From Methylobacterium nodulans ORS 2060 (GTDB taxonomy: Bacteria; Pseudomonadota; Alphaproteobacteria; Rhizobiales; Beijerinckiaceae), in assembly GCF_000022085.1 (NCBI RefSeq), contig NC_011894.1:6384501-6448500 (forward strand): a DNA stretch of 64,000 nucleotides, written 5' to 3'. The notes under the pieces were generated by a model, which did no database searches, was not told the origin of the DNA, and worked only from the letters and a program-made list of their open reading frames with translations. This document shows, one piece after another, positions 1 to 8,085 of the stretch. The position numbers and the translations under genes were made by a program. Numbering within the stretch: position 1 is the first letter of the stretch; each line of letters starts with the position of its first letter.

Positions 1-609
1 TATCAGCTGACCTGCGGCGAATGCGGCCATGTTGGCTCGCTGAGCCGTCAGAACTTCGGGCCTGAGCGGGCCTCCGATCTCGTCCCGCGGAAATTCGAGC
101 AGCTGGGCTGGCGTGTGGGCCGGGCCCACGATGGCCACAGCGACCGCTGCCCGACGTGCCGCGGCAAGGCCGAGCCGGCCGGCAAGCCGCAGCTGCGGGT
201 GGTCGATCCCAAGACGGAGGAGACCCTGCCGGCCCAGCCGGCAGCACGCGGTGAGCCGCCCCGGGAGATGGGCCGCGACGATCGCCGCCTGATCTTTGCG
301 AAATTGAACGACGTCTACGTGGACGAGGTCGCCGGCTACGCGATGGGCTGGACGGACGGCCGGGTCGCCACGGACCTCGGGGTGCCGTGCGCCTGGGTCA
401 CCGCGATCCGCGCGGAGATGTTCGGGCCCGGTGTGTCCGCCGAGATGACGCAGTTCCTCGGCGAGGCCAAGGCGCTGCGCGCGGAGCTCGATCAGCTGCG
501 GCCCGCCGCCGAGGCGATGGCCGGCAAGGTCGAGGCGCTCGAACAGCGGCTCGCGGCGATCGAGGGCACGGCCCACCGCATCCAGACCGAACTGGCGGGA
601 GCCGCCTGA
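1..609 (+). CDS. Zinc-ribbon / coiled-coil hypothetical protein, 5' end outside window
   Basis: The frame is open from base 1, so the true start lies upstream. Two CxxC pairs are visible (CGEC at about residues 5-8 and CPTC around residue 50), which suggests a small zinc ribbon. A middle segment could be a helical DNA-binding region ('GWTDGRVATDLGVP' looks like part of a helix-turn-helix). The C-terminal ~45 residues are rich in Leu, Glu and Arg in a coiled-coil pattern. Its TGA overlaps the ATG of the next gene (ATG at 609), so the two are probably translationally coupled in the small-gene cluster upstream of the integrase. Function is unknown; DNA binding is an inference. Confidence 0.65.
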   Translation, partial: YQLTCGECGHVGSLSRQNFGPERASDLVPRKFEQLGWRVGRAHDGHSDRCPTCRGKAEPAGKPQLRVVDPKTEETLPAQPAARGEPPREMGRDDRRLIFAKLNDVYVDEVAGYAMGWTDGRVATDLGVPCAWVTAIRAEMFGPGVSAEMTQFLGEAKALRAELDQLRPAAEAMAGKVEALEQRLAAIEGTAHRIQTELAGAA

Positions 610-1153
610 TGCCCCTCCACTCCGGCGGGGTGCCGGTCCCCTCCACCGCGTCGTGGAGCGCCGAGGAGGTGTTCCGCGTCGATCACTGCCCCCAGGCCGG
701 GGGCTTGGCGATCTGTCAGGAGGTCGCCCCCGGGCGGGGCAAGCCGCGCTTCGGTACGCCGCACAGCCAGCGCCAGCGCGAGGCGATCGCCCGCGACCTG
801 TGCGACCTCTGCGCCCGGCCGCTGCGCAACCGGACCAAGGTGTCCCTGTCGCACGCCCAGGCCCGGGTGGGTGCGGATGGCCCCTGCGTGATGCAGGTCG
901 AACCGCTGCTGCATCGGGAATGCGCACTGGCCTCCGTCGAGCACTGCCCGTCGCTCAAGCGGGACATCCGCGAGGGCCGCCTGATGGTCCGGCAGGTCCA
1001 CGGTATCGGACCCAGCTGGCGATCCTCGCCCCCGAGAGCATCGGCGAGTACGTGCCCGGCTACGTTGCGGACCCCACTGCCCGGATCGCCGGCCACGCGA
1101 AGGTCGAGCTGGCCGCCTGGACCGGCCGGAACGAGGGCTGGTTGCGGCGATGA
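609..1153 (+). pseudogene. Cysteine-containing hypothetical protein, single-base frameshift
   Basis: From ATG 609 the protein reads well to about position 1002 (motifs 'DLCDLCARPL' and 'CALASVEHCPSLKRDIREG'). Sensible sequence then continues in the next frame ('RTQLAILAPESIGEYVPGY' to 'TGRNEGWLRR', stop 1151-1153). Adding one C near 1003 ('gtccac|ggtatcgg') restores one ~180-residue protein. The Cys pairs and a conserved His/Cys block suggest metal binding, but no family is recognised. The end overlaps the ATG at 1150, as expected for the original coupled gene, so the break is recent or a sequencing error. Confidence 0.55.
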
Positions 1154-1356
1154 TCGGGACCGTCCTCGTCGGCGCGATCGGCTACGGCGCCGCCATCCTG
1201 TTCACCCTGATCGGGCTCCGCTGCTTTCGCACCACGGCCCGGTACGCCCCCACCAGCCAGGAGGCGTTCCACGCGCTCCTGGCCTGCGGGATGTTCCTCG
1301 CGCTCGCGCTGGGCGCGGCGGGGTCCACGCGCTGGATCCTCGGAGCCGCGCTGTGA
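1150..1356 (+). CDS. Small two-helix membrane protein
   Basis: A 68-residue protein whose ATG overlaps the preceding stop (ATGA). Two hydrophobic stretches (about residues 3-24 and 43-62) flank a short polar loop, which predicts a hairpin inner-membrane protein. Small membrane proteins are common in prophage accessory clusters, but no holin or other family can be assigned. It sits in a tightly packed same-strand cluster ending with the integrase. Confidence 0.5.
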   Translation: MIGTVLVGAIGYGAAILFTLIGLRCFRTTARYAPTSQEAFHALLACGMFLALALGAAGSTRWILGAAL

Positions 1357-1545
1357 CGCCGCGCCTCTCCGTCCGCATCGACGCGGACTGCCCGCCCGAC
1401 GAGCGCTTCCCCGCTCGGGTCCCGAACGGCAGCTCCACCAGCCTCAAAGGCAACGACCTCGTCGAGGTGCGCGCCCGCGCCGCCTGCGCCGCCGACCTTC
1501 CCCAGCCCCGCTGCGCCCGCTGCACCCCGACCAAGGACCCCGCCG

Positions 1546-1911
1546 ATGCCGAAGATCACGACCGACGTCGATCGCGCCGTGGGCGCCCGGATTACCACCC
1601 TGCGCAAGGCCAAGGGCCTGAGCCAGACCGCCCTCGGCGCCGCGATCGGCGTCACCTTCCAGCAGGTCCAGAAGTACGAGAAGGGCGTGAACCGCGTCGG
1701 CGCGAGCCGGCTGCGCGAGTCGGCGCGCGTGCTCGACGTACCGGTCGCCGCCCTGTTCGGAACCGAGGAGAGTCAGGCGGGCGATGGCGAGATCTTCGGC
1801 CTGCTGACGATGGCCGGCGCCGTGGATCTGCTGCGCGCCTACGAGGCCATGTCGCCTGAGCGGCGCCGCGCCCTCCTCACCCTGCTCACCGCCGTGGAAG
1901 GGTCGCACTGA
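1546..1911 (+). CDS. XRE-family helix-turn-helix regulator (phage repressor-like)
   Basis: 121 residues. An N-terminal Cro/CI-type HTH spans about residues 12-66: 'LRKAKGLSQTALGAAIGV' followed by 'TFQQVQKYEKGVNRVGA'. The tail carries 'LLRAYEAMSPERRRALLTLL', a helical motif common in alphaproteobacterial XRE proteins of this size. It lies in the small-gene cluster 5' of the excisionase-like gene and integrase, so it probably regulates the integrated element. A host-derived regulator is less likely in this context. Confidence 0.85.
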   Translation: MPKITTDVDRAVGARITTLRKAKGLSQTALGAAIGVTFQQVQKYEKGVNRVGASRLRESARVLDVPVAALFGTEESQAGDGEIFGLLTMAGAVDLLRAYEAMSPERRRALLTLLTAVEGSH

Positions 1912-1983
1912 TGGACCGCGGGCACGCACGGGTCAGCGACGATGTGCCGCTCGCCGTGTGGCGCAAAGGGGGGAGGGCCGGTC

Positions 1984-2145
1984 GTGAGCACCTTCGACGC
2001 CATCCTGCTCGGCCTGATCGCGCTCGCCGTCCTGTTCGCCTTCACGCGCTACGGCTGGCGGGCCGTGCACGGGCTGGGCTGCGGCCTCGGCCTGATCGGG
2101 CTCGCGCTGGCGAACCTCAGGCGTGACAGAGGGGAGGGGCGATGA
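1984..2145 (+). CDS. Small membrane protein of the integrase cluster
   Basis: 53 residues from a GTG at 1984, preceded by 'gggggagggccggtc', a strong purine-rich Shine-Dalgarno region. One or two hydrophobic segments (residues ~5-20 and 27-42) end in a basic tail (NLRRDRGEGR). Its stop overlaps the ATG of the excisionase-like gene at 2142 (ATGA). An upstream ATG at 1942 in the same frame would add 14 residues, but the GTG matches the ribosome-binding site better. Function unknown. Confidence 0.45.
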   Translation: MSTFDAILLGLIALAVLFAFTRYGWRAVHGLGCGLGLIGLALANLRRDRGEGR

Positions 2146-2387
2146 CCACGCTTCCGCTCGGCCTCGTCCCGCGCGGCCTCACCCGCGAGCAGGCCGCGGA
2201 ATACTGCGGGTGCGAATCGCTTCAGGCTTTCGATGATTGGGTGCGAAAGAGGATCGTCCCCGGTCCAATTCCCGGCACCAAGAGGTGGGATCGCAAGGCA
2301 ATCGATCGTGCGCTTGATCGGCATTCGGGACTCACTGAAGTTACGTCGTTATCTTGGGAAGAATGGGCGGCGCAGCATGCGGATTAA
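2142..2387 (+). CDS. Excisionase / AlpA-like DNA-binding protein
   Basis: 81 residues. The N-terminal 'GLTREQAAEYCGCESLQAFD' followed by 'IPGTKRWDRKAIDRALDR' resembles the MerR-like winged helix of small excisionases and AlpA proteins: a recognition helix and then the 'W/R-D' wing that precedes the last helix. It overlaps the integrase start by 11 bases, the usual xis-int arrangement. Likely role: recombination directionality factor of the integrated element (inference from position and fold). Confidence 0.7.
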   Translation: MTTLPLGLVPRGLTREQAAEYCGCESLQAFDDWVRKRIVPGPIPGTKRWDRKAIDRALDRHSGLTEVTSLSWEEWAAQHAD

Positions 2388-3411
2388 GCTCAAGGGTATC
2401 AACGAGGTCCGCAAGAAACTCGCGACTGGTGAGATCGCGACCTATTATTACCATCGCCCCACAGGCATCCGCCTTGTCGGAGAGCCGGGGACGCCCGAAT
2501 TCCTTGCTTCGTTCCAGGCAGCCGCCAAGTCGATGACGCAAACGCATGGAGCGGGCACGGTTGCTTGGCTAATTCGCCAATACTGCGACTCCCCACAGTG
2601 GAAGAAGCTTGCAGCATCGACGCAGGAGATCGGCCGCCTGAACCTAAAGGCAGTTGAAGACAAATGGGGTGCGACGCCTCTGGAACACGCGCAGAGCCAG
2701 CGCACCCGGCCTCTCTATCTGCGCTGGCATGATAAGATGGCTGCCACGCACCCACGTGCAGCGGATGCCAAGCTGTCGGCACTGGCTCGCGTGCTGTCCT
2801 GGGGTGTGGATCGCGGCCTCATCACGAACAACCCGGTCGCCACTTTCGAGCGCGCCTATAAGGCCGACCGTGCCGAGAAAATTTGGCTGCCCGAGCACGT
2901 GGCCGCCTTCAACAAGGCCGCGTCACCCGAATTGCGCCTCGCGCTCCTATTGGCGCTCCACACCGGCCAGCGCCAGGGCGACCTCTTGCAGTTGCCGTGG
3001 TCCGGCTACGACGGCACCGCCGTGAGCCTTCGGCAGGGGAAGTCCGGTCGCAAGGTCTGGATTCCGGCAACGCGGGCCTTGCGTGCCGAGCTCGACGCCG
3101 CACCTCGTCGCGCCGTGACGATCCTGACGAAGCCGGACGGGGAGAGTTGGACGAAGGACGCCTTCACGTGGGCGTGGGGGCGTGCGTTCGAGGCGTCGGA
3201 GATCAAGGACGACCTGCACTTCCACGATCTGCGCGGAACGGCGGTGACCATGCTGTCCGAGGTGGGATCGACGCCGCAGGAGATCGCGACCATCACGGGC
3301 CACACGGTGGCCTCCGTGAATCGCATCCTTGAGACCTATCTGGCGAGGACCAGAACGCTCGCTGAGAGCGCGATCATCAAGCTCGATCAGCACCGCCGGA
3401 ATGCGTGCTGA
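2377..3411 (+). CDS. int: Tyrosine recombinase / integrase
   Basis: 344 residues from the ATG at 2377, which overlaps the end of the excisionase-like gene; an in-frame upstream ATG at 2233 would run deep into that gene and is less likely. The catalytic domain covers about residues 170-340. The active-site set is visible: Arg199 (TGQRQGD), Lys222/225 in the beta-hairpin, His283 and Arg286 (HFHDLRG), His309 (TGHT) and the nucleophile Tyr321 (ETYLAR). The N-terminal half is the arm/core-binding region. The gene ends 104 bp from the 3' end of tRNA-Leu and the rest of its element lies to the left, beyond base 1. All catalytic residues are present, so it may be active. Confidence 0.93.
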   Translation: MRIKLKGINEVRKKLATGEIATYYYHRPTGIRLVGEPGTPEFLASFQAAAKSMTQTHGAGTVAWLIRQYCDSPQWKKLAASTQEIGRLNLKAVEDKWGATPLEHAQSQRTRPLYLRWHDKMAATHPRAADAKLSALARVLSWGVDRGLITNNPVATFERAYKADRAEKIWLPEHVAAFNKAASPELRLALLLALHTGQRQGDLLQLPWSGYDGTAVSLRQGKSGRKVWIPATRALRAELDAAPRRAVTILTKPDGESWTKDAFTWAWGRAFEASEIKDDLHFHDLRGTAVTMLSEVGSTPQEIATITGHTVASVNRILETYLARTRTLAESAIIKLDQHRRNAC

Positions 3412-3515
3412 GAGAACCGAGGGTGATCAGAATTTGCAAACCAGGCTGCAAACTGGCGGTTGGCGTGTTCGCCTTCACCTGTGCCCTCATCCGAAAATCC
3501 TCAATGGGATCAGGA

Positions 3516-3600
3516 TGGTGCGGCCGAGAGGACTCGAACCTCCACTGGTTGCCCAACTAGCACCTCAAGCTAGCGCGTCTACCAATTCCGCCACGGCCGC
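3516..3600 (-). tRNA. tRNA-Leu (anticodon GAG)
   Basis: The minus strand folds as an 85-nt class II tRNA with encoded CCA. Acceptor arm GCGGCCG / CGGCCGC, D-loop 'GAATTGGTAGACGC', anticodon loop TTGAGGT (GAG, Leu), a long variable arm and T-arm 'GGTTCGAGTCC'. Its 3' end faces the integrase gene, the classic integration geometry. The 3' half of the tRNA is therefore the probable chromosomal attachment site, with the element's other att copy outside the window. Confidence 0.96.
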
Positions 3601-3725
3601 GGAGTGCTTCCTCGTCGGCGGAGCCGGCGGAGCGGGGGTGAAACCCGTCGAAGCGCGGCGCAGCCAATAGCAGATCGATTCCGGGGTCACAAGCGCCAAG
3701 CGCGGAAAATCTCGCGGGCGCCGTC

Positions 3726-4031
3726 TCAGGGCAGGTCGGGCGCGGCGCTCAAGGAAGCGGCCGCCCCGTCGCCCACGCGCACGCCCGGCTCGCGCACCAC
3801 CTCGGCCTTCCGGATCAGTTCGGTCACCTCCACGGAGATGCGGTTGCCCGTCACCACGATCTGCCCGCGGGCGATCGGGTGGTCGTTGGCCAGAATTTCG
3901 ACCATATCTGTGTCGGTCGCATCGAGTTCGATCACGGCGCCGCGGCCCATGCGCAGCAGCATGTGGATCGGCATCCGGGTCCGGCCGAGGACGACCGTGA
4001 GATCCACCTTGAGGTCTTCGAGAACCGCCAC
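3726..4031 (-). CDS. fliN: FliN-type flagellar motor switch (SpoA domain) protein
   Basis: 101 residues, the size of a minimal FliN. A single SpoA/C-ring domain fills residues ~3-78: '[20 protein letters not shown]', then '[14 protein letters not shown]', and the strand '[20 protein letters not shown]', where FliN proteins bind the C-ring. FliN forms the lower ring of the flagellar rotor switch with FliM/FliG and interacts with the export ATPase complex. No other flagellar gene is nearby, so this is either an isolated C-ring gene or the edge of a dispersed flagellar locus. It is GC-rich like the core flanks. A second fliN paralogue elsewhere cannot be excluded. Confidence 0.85.
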   Translation of the reverse strand: MAVLEDLKVDLTVVLGRTRMPIHMLLRMGRGAVIELDATDTDMVEILANDHPIARGQIVVTGNRISVEVTELIRKAEVVREPGVRVGDGAAASLSAAPDLP

Positions 4032-4099
4032 GTGCCCCGCCTCTCCCCACGCCGCCTCGCCCGGCCCTTCGCCGAGCTTTTCGCCACCATGGTGAAGCC

Positions 4100-4810
4100 T
4101 TGGTAAACGACCGCCTCGCCGTCGCCCCGAACACCCTGCTGCCGCGCCCCGGCGCGCCTCCTGTCGAGTGGGTCGTGACGGAGGGCCCGACCGACTACCG
4201 CACGGCCGAGGCCGCCATGGAGGCGCAGGTCGCCGCCATCGCCCGGGGCGAGGCGCGCGAGCGGGTCTGGCTCGTGGAGCACCCGCCGCTCTACACGGCC
4301 GGCACCTCGGCGCGGGAGGCGGATCTGGTGGCGCCGGAGCGCTTCCCCGTCCATCGCACGGGGCGGGGCGGGCAGTTCACCTATCACGGCCCCGGCCAGC
4401 GCGTGGCCTATGTGATGCTGGACCTCAACCGGCGCCGGCCCGACCTGCGGCGCTATGTGGCCGCCCTCGAAACCTGGCTGATCGCCACCCTCGACGCCTT
4501 CACGGTCCGGGGGGAGCGGCGGGAGGACCGGGTCGGGGTCTGGGTGCGCCGGCCCGAGAAAGGGGAGGGGGTCGAGGACAAGATCGCGGCGATCGGCATC
4601 CGGGTGCGGCGCTGGGTGACCTTCCACGGCATCAGCCTGAACGTCGAGCCGGACCTGACGCATTTCGACGGCATCGTGCCCTGCGGCGTGCGCGGGCACG
4701 GGGTGACGAGCCTCGTCGATCTCGGCCGGCCGGTGAGCATGGCAGAGGTCGACGCGGTGCTGCGCGCCCGCTTCGAGGACGTGTTCGGGGAGACGGTGCT
4801 GGGTTCGTAG
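4100..4810 (+). CDS. lipB: Octanoyl-[ACP]:protein N-octanoyltransferase LipB
   Basis: LipB transfers octanoate from acyl carrier protein to lipoyl domains, the first step of de novo lipoate attachment, in the cytoplasm. At 236 residues it has typical length. Signatures: '[13 protein letters not shown]' (about 88-100), the general-base/binding Lys161 in 'EDKIAAIGI', and the acyl-thioester Cys195 in '[15 protein letters not shown]'. The start shown is a TTG; an in-frame GTG about 75 bases downstream is the alternative, so the N-terminus is uncertain. It is the last core-like gene before the IS-rich accessory region. LipA and lipoate-dependent enzymes are not in the window. Confidence 0.95.
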   Translation: MVNDRLAVAPNTLLPRPGAPPVEWVVTEGPTDYRTAEAAMEAQVAAIARGEARERVWLVEHPPLYTAGTSAREADLVAPERFPVHRTGRGGQFTYHGPGQRVAYVMLDLNRRRPDLRRYVAALETWLIATLDAFTVRGERREDRVGVWVRRPEKGEGVEDKIAAIGIRVRRWVTFHGISLNVEPDLTHFDGIVPCGVRGHGVTSLVDLGRPVSMAEVDAVLRARFEDVFGETVLGS

Positions 4811-5246
4811 CCCGCTTTGCGGCACTGTGTCCGGACTGCCACGCCGGAGATCCGGCTCCGCCGAGCGCCATGCCTTGCGCCCGATGGCACGCCGCGGGGG
4901 CTCAGCCAGTTCCGAGCGAATTTGGCTTTGTTCCGCCAAAATGTCCGGCCGAGCGACGCTTGGGGTTGCCCTCGAATGCGCGAGGCCGGAGCCCGCCGGC
5001 CTGCCGATGCGTCATGGTGCTTCACCGGAGATGGTGCAGCTGACGCCCGCCGACGTGCAAGACTCATCCGGTGCCCAGGCGATTGCCACCCGCGCCAATT
5101 CTCAAAACCGGCTCCGAGTATAGGCAACCGTACAGGTTTTAAGACCGATTGATGTCCGCTGGCGAAGTGACGACAGGCCGTAGGGGTGTTACCGGCCTTA
5201 AGCGGAACACCCCGCAGTTAAGGTTGGAGCGAGCTTCTTTACGCCT
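4811..5246. other. Left junction of accessory region, no gene seen
   Basis: About 436 bp between lipB and the first glycosyltransferase, whose stop is at 5247. No reading frame has coding character on either strand and no known IS motif was found. GC content falls across it, marking the transition from core-like to island-like DNA. I looked for a copy of the tRNA-Asn 3' end here, as a counterpart of the right boundary, and did not find one. Confidence 0.4.
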
Positions 5247-7781
5247 TTAGCTCCGATTCGGTTTCGGCTCAAGCGACGCCAATTCATAGTAATCTGAGAT
5301 TATATCCGGATACGAAACATGTTCGACAACCTGAGTGCGAGGATGATCACTCATGCACGCAGACACGAGCTCCTGCAGAATCTTATCTACATCACGCATA
5401 TACTCGACTGGAATCAACCATCCACACTCCGCTCTGCGGAGCCGCTCACCGATTGCGCCGAAGTCAAATGCAACTGGTATAACACCGGACGAGAGAGCTG
5501 CGGTCAGGGTGTAGGAAAACGTCTCGGGCCAAGTGGCAGGGAACCAAATTGCATCAGCTCTCAAATCAGCAATGATAGACAAAAGGTCATTGTCGTTATA
5601 CCGACCAAGTATGCTAACATTTTCATAAGAAAGCAGTTCCTCGTCCCTATCAGTATATCCAACTACACTGAATCGGATAGGTAGCCCCAACTCCCGCGCC
5701 CTTAAGGCGCATTCGAGCAGCAAACTAGAACCCTTGTGCGGGCCTAAGGCCCCAAGCAACGCAATGTGGCAGGTTGATGACCCACCCACTTTGGTTTCGA
5801 CCCGATTAAGCTCCGGCAGGAATTGTGAAAAGTTAGCAGGAACCGTATGTGGACGGACCGCAACTGATATTTTCGGGAAGTGACGTACTATGCGGCTGGC
5901 TGCGTCACCAGAAGGGACATAGATTTTCCGAGCGCTCGCGAGAAAGCGTTCGAAGCGATCACGCCACTCCCAAACAACCGGCATCCCGAAATCTGACCCA
6001 CGGCTCGAAATGCACGCCTGACAGGAGGTCGGATCCGGTTCGCCACAGTAAAAACCGTTTTCATCCACCAGAGTAATGCGAGGGCAGTACGCCATATAGT
6101 CATGCAACGTGACATCGTACTGAACTCCGGCTAAATCCGCTGCCAATCTCAAGTAGTCAGTAAATTTCTCCTTAAATCCGGCAAGATGGTGAACATGAAT
6201 GAGGCCCACATCCAAGAGAGCAAGCGCGTCCGCGAACTCGGACGGATGGTTCGCAAGATCAAAAGTACCGAGATTTGGAACCTCGCTCAATGGTGGTATG
6301 CTCAGCTGGATCTTCCAATCGTTGCTGGGGCTCGGCTGCGCAAAGATCACCGAAACGCCCGACTCATGTAACTGGCAGGTCATATCCTGCACGTGGCGTT
6401 CAGTTCCTCCTCCCCGATTGTGCAGCACGAACATTACGGTGCCGCGGGAATTACGGGCAAACCGACGTCTGAAGCGCGCAAGATCCACATTGCGGCGCCA
6501 CTGATACGCCGGATCAGCAGCTATGAATCGAAACACTTCCGCAAGGTAGCCCGGATGCAGCCGCTCAACGGTTGCAATTGCATGCTCAACGCGACTGCGT
6601 TTACTGGCTCCGAACGAAGTGCCACCGTAATGCCGAACAAACACGTCGGCAGCCAACACATTCCGCATGCCGACAGCAATGGCGCGCCGGCACAGATCGT
6701 TTTCCTCCCCATAGCCGGCACCAAAATTCACGTAATCAAGCAAACCCACCACATCAAGACAATCCCGCCGAATGTACATACAAAAACCGACACCGGTTGG
6801 GATTTCCACCTCACCATTTGCGTTCACGACCGCCATCAGAGAGTCGAGTTCCGCATCGGAAACTTCAAGGCCTCTCCAGTTATTTCTAATGAAATGCGGG
6901 TAGCTGCAGATCTCGGCGTTATTCGAGAAGGGGGTGACCGTCGCGGTCATTGGATGCCGATAGGCAGCCCTTCGCATCCTATCTAACCAGTAATCATACA
7001 CCTCGGTATCTGAGTTCAATAGAACGACGTCCCGATCCGGGTGCTCCAAAATTCCCAAATTGCAGGCTTGGACAAAGCCGCAATTACGAACTGTGCGCTT
7101 GAGATGGATCATGTTGCGGCTTGCGAGCCATTGGAGCCGTTCACGAATGGCAGGCTCTGGCGTATGATCATCCACCGCGACAACACAGAAAGGCGATTCT
7201 GATTTGGCTGATAAAACGCTGTAGAGGCAGCGAAGCGTTTCCTCTACCCCTTTGTAAATCGGGATAATTACATCCGTAATGTCACTCGATAGATAATTTG
7301 AAACCTTTTCTGCAAATCCATACTCAAGATCAGCCCACTCTGCGTCGCTCGGTGCCCGCGGTAATGGCACATATATCTTGCTTACTTCTCGATTGTGAGG
7401 TGGGGCAATCTTTCGGCCTTCTGAGCTGCCGAAAGTGACATAGTGAACCAGTGGGTTCACACGCGCGTCGCGCACGTCTTCATGTGCTTCTAGATAGGCC
7501 GCCGTGCTGAAGCGTCTGCTCGGATTGAGATTCGCCTCCCAGCCATACTGAATATAATGCGCGATTAGATCTTTCTCGTCGCGCAGATCAATATCAACTT
7601 GCGACAGGTAATATTGCGCGTCGAAGAGACCGCTCTCCGCAATAGCTGCAGCCTGATCAGCTAGTGATGTTGCTGCCATATCGTACGACATAATGTTCGC
7701 TGCTCCGGTCTGGCTTCTGGATACATCCAATATGGGGTCAATTTCAGGCGCAATTTCGGAGATATTATGTTCTGTCAGCAA
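5247..7781 (-). CDS. Two-domain glycosyltransferase (GT2 + GT4 fusion) with N-terminal FxxxYYL repeats
   Basis: 844 residues. Residues ~50-130 hold two copies of a ~38-residue repeat ('FDAQYYLSQ...HYIQYGW' and 'FSTAAYLEAHEDVRD...PLVHYVTFGSSEGR'), also found in the glycosyltransferase at 41320-43938. A GT2 domain follows (~165-400): 'DVIIPIYKGVEETLRCLYSV', the nucleotide-binding 'VVAVDDHTPEP', 'NCGFVQACNLG' and the metal-binding 'LLNSDTEVYD'. The C-terminal half (~450-830) is GT4/GT-B-like: 'VMFVLHNRGGGTERHVQ' near its start and 'LGALGPHKGSSLLLECA' in the donor-binding part. Rhamnan and O-antigen synthases of this architecture add two successive sugars. It is AT-richer than lipB, suggesting transfer. 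The substrate cannot be read from sequence. Confidence 0.85.
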   Translation of the reverse strand: MLTEHNISEIAPEIDPILDVSRSQTGAANIMSYDMAATSLADQAAAIAESGLFDAQYYLSQVDIDLRDEKDLIAHYIQYGWEANLNPSRRFSTAAYLEAHEDVRDARVNPLVHYVTFGSSEGRKIAPPHNREVSKIYVPLPRAPSDAEWADLEYGFAEKVSNYLSSDITDVIIPIYKGVEETLRCLYSVLSAKSESPFCVVAVDDHTPEPAIRERLQWLASRNMIHLKRTVRNCGFVQACNLGILEHPDRDVVLLNSDTEVYDYWLDRMRRAAYRHPMTATVTPFSNNAEICSYPHFIRNNWRGLEVSDAELDSLMAVVNANGEVEIPTGVGFCMYIRRDCLDVVGLLDYVNFGAGYGEENDLCRRAIAVGMRNVLAADVFVRHYGGTSFGASKRSRVEHAIATVERLHPGYLAEVFRFIAADPAYQWRRNVDLARFRRRFARNSRGTVMFVLHNRGGGTERHVQDMTCQLHESGVSVIFAQPSPSNDWKIQLSIPPLSEVPNLGTFDLANHPSEFADALALLDVGLIHVHHLAGFKEKFTDYLRLAADLAGVQYDVTLHDYMAYCPRITLVDENGFYCGEPDPTSCQACISSRGSDFGMPVVWEWRDRFERFLASARKIYVPSGDAASRIVRHFPKISVAVRPHTVPANFSQFLPELNRVETKVGGSSTCHIALLGALGPHKGSSLLLECALRARELGLPIRFSVVGYTDRDEELLSYENVSILGRYNDNDLLSIIADLRADAIWFPATWPETFSYTLTAALSSGVIPVAFDFGAIGERLRRAECGWLIPVEYMRDVDKILQELVSACMSDHPRTQVVEHVSYPDIISDYYELASLEPKPNRS

Positions 7782-8085
7782 CTTCGGCTGCTTCGGCTGT
7801 ATAGACTGCTATGATAACGCAGGACTTGCGCTGCCCCTCAGCCTCCAAGTGCTGTCCAAGCGGTTTCGTCGCGCGGGAGCTACCCGTAGGGGCAATCCCA
7901 TATATGACAGTCGCGTAGCGCGGTTATCTGCCTAGGGCGTATCTGCAAACTGCCGATCTGTCGTCAGGAGCCAGCTTCTCGCCGACTTCGGGACGCAATC
8001 GGCGGCTCTTCGGCAGGGTGTGTTGTGCGCCACACGGGAGAAAGCTCCATGTTTCCTTTATCCAGTCCGAGTGTGCAGACACGCC
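7782..8085. other. Intergenic, no feature seen
   Basis: 304 bp upstream of the GT2+GT4 gene and downstream of the minus-strand gene at 8086-9075. It should hold the promoter of the 5247-7781 gene, but no clear -35/-10 pair stands out. Short open frames here lack codon bias. Confidence 0.3.

Noticed and set aside
1353..1859. Open frame from a GTG (MTPRLSVRIDADCPPDERF...) overlapping the XRE gene
   Set aside because: The first ~60 codons look possible, but the frame then runs through the XRE gene in another frame with Arg-rich shadow composition and no natural stop; not counted as a gene.
4811..5246. Search for a duplicated tRNA-Asn or tRNA-Leu 3' end at the left island edge
   Set aside because: No match of useful length was found, so no attachment site is claimed here.
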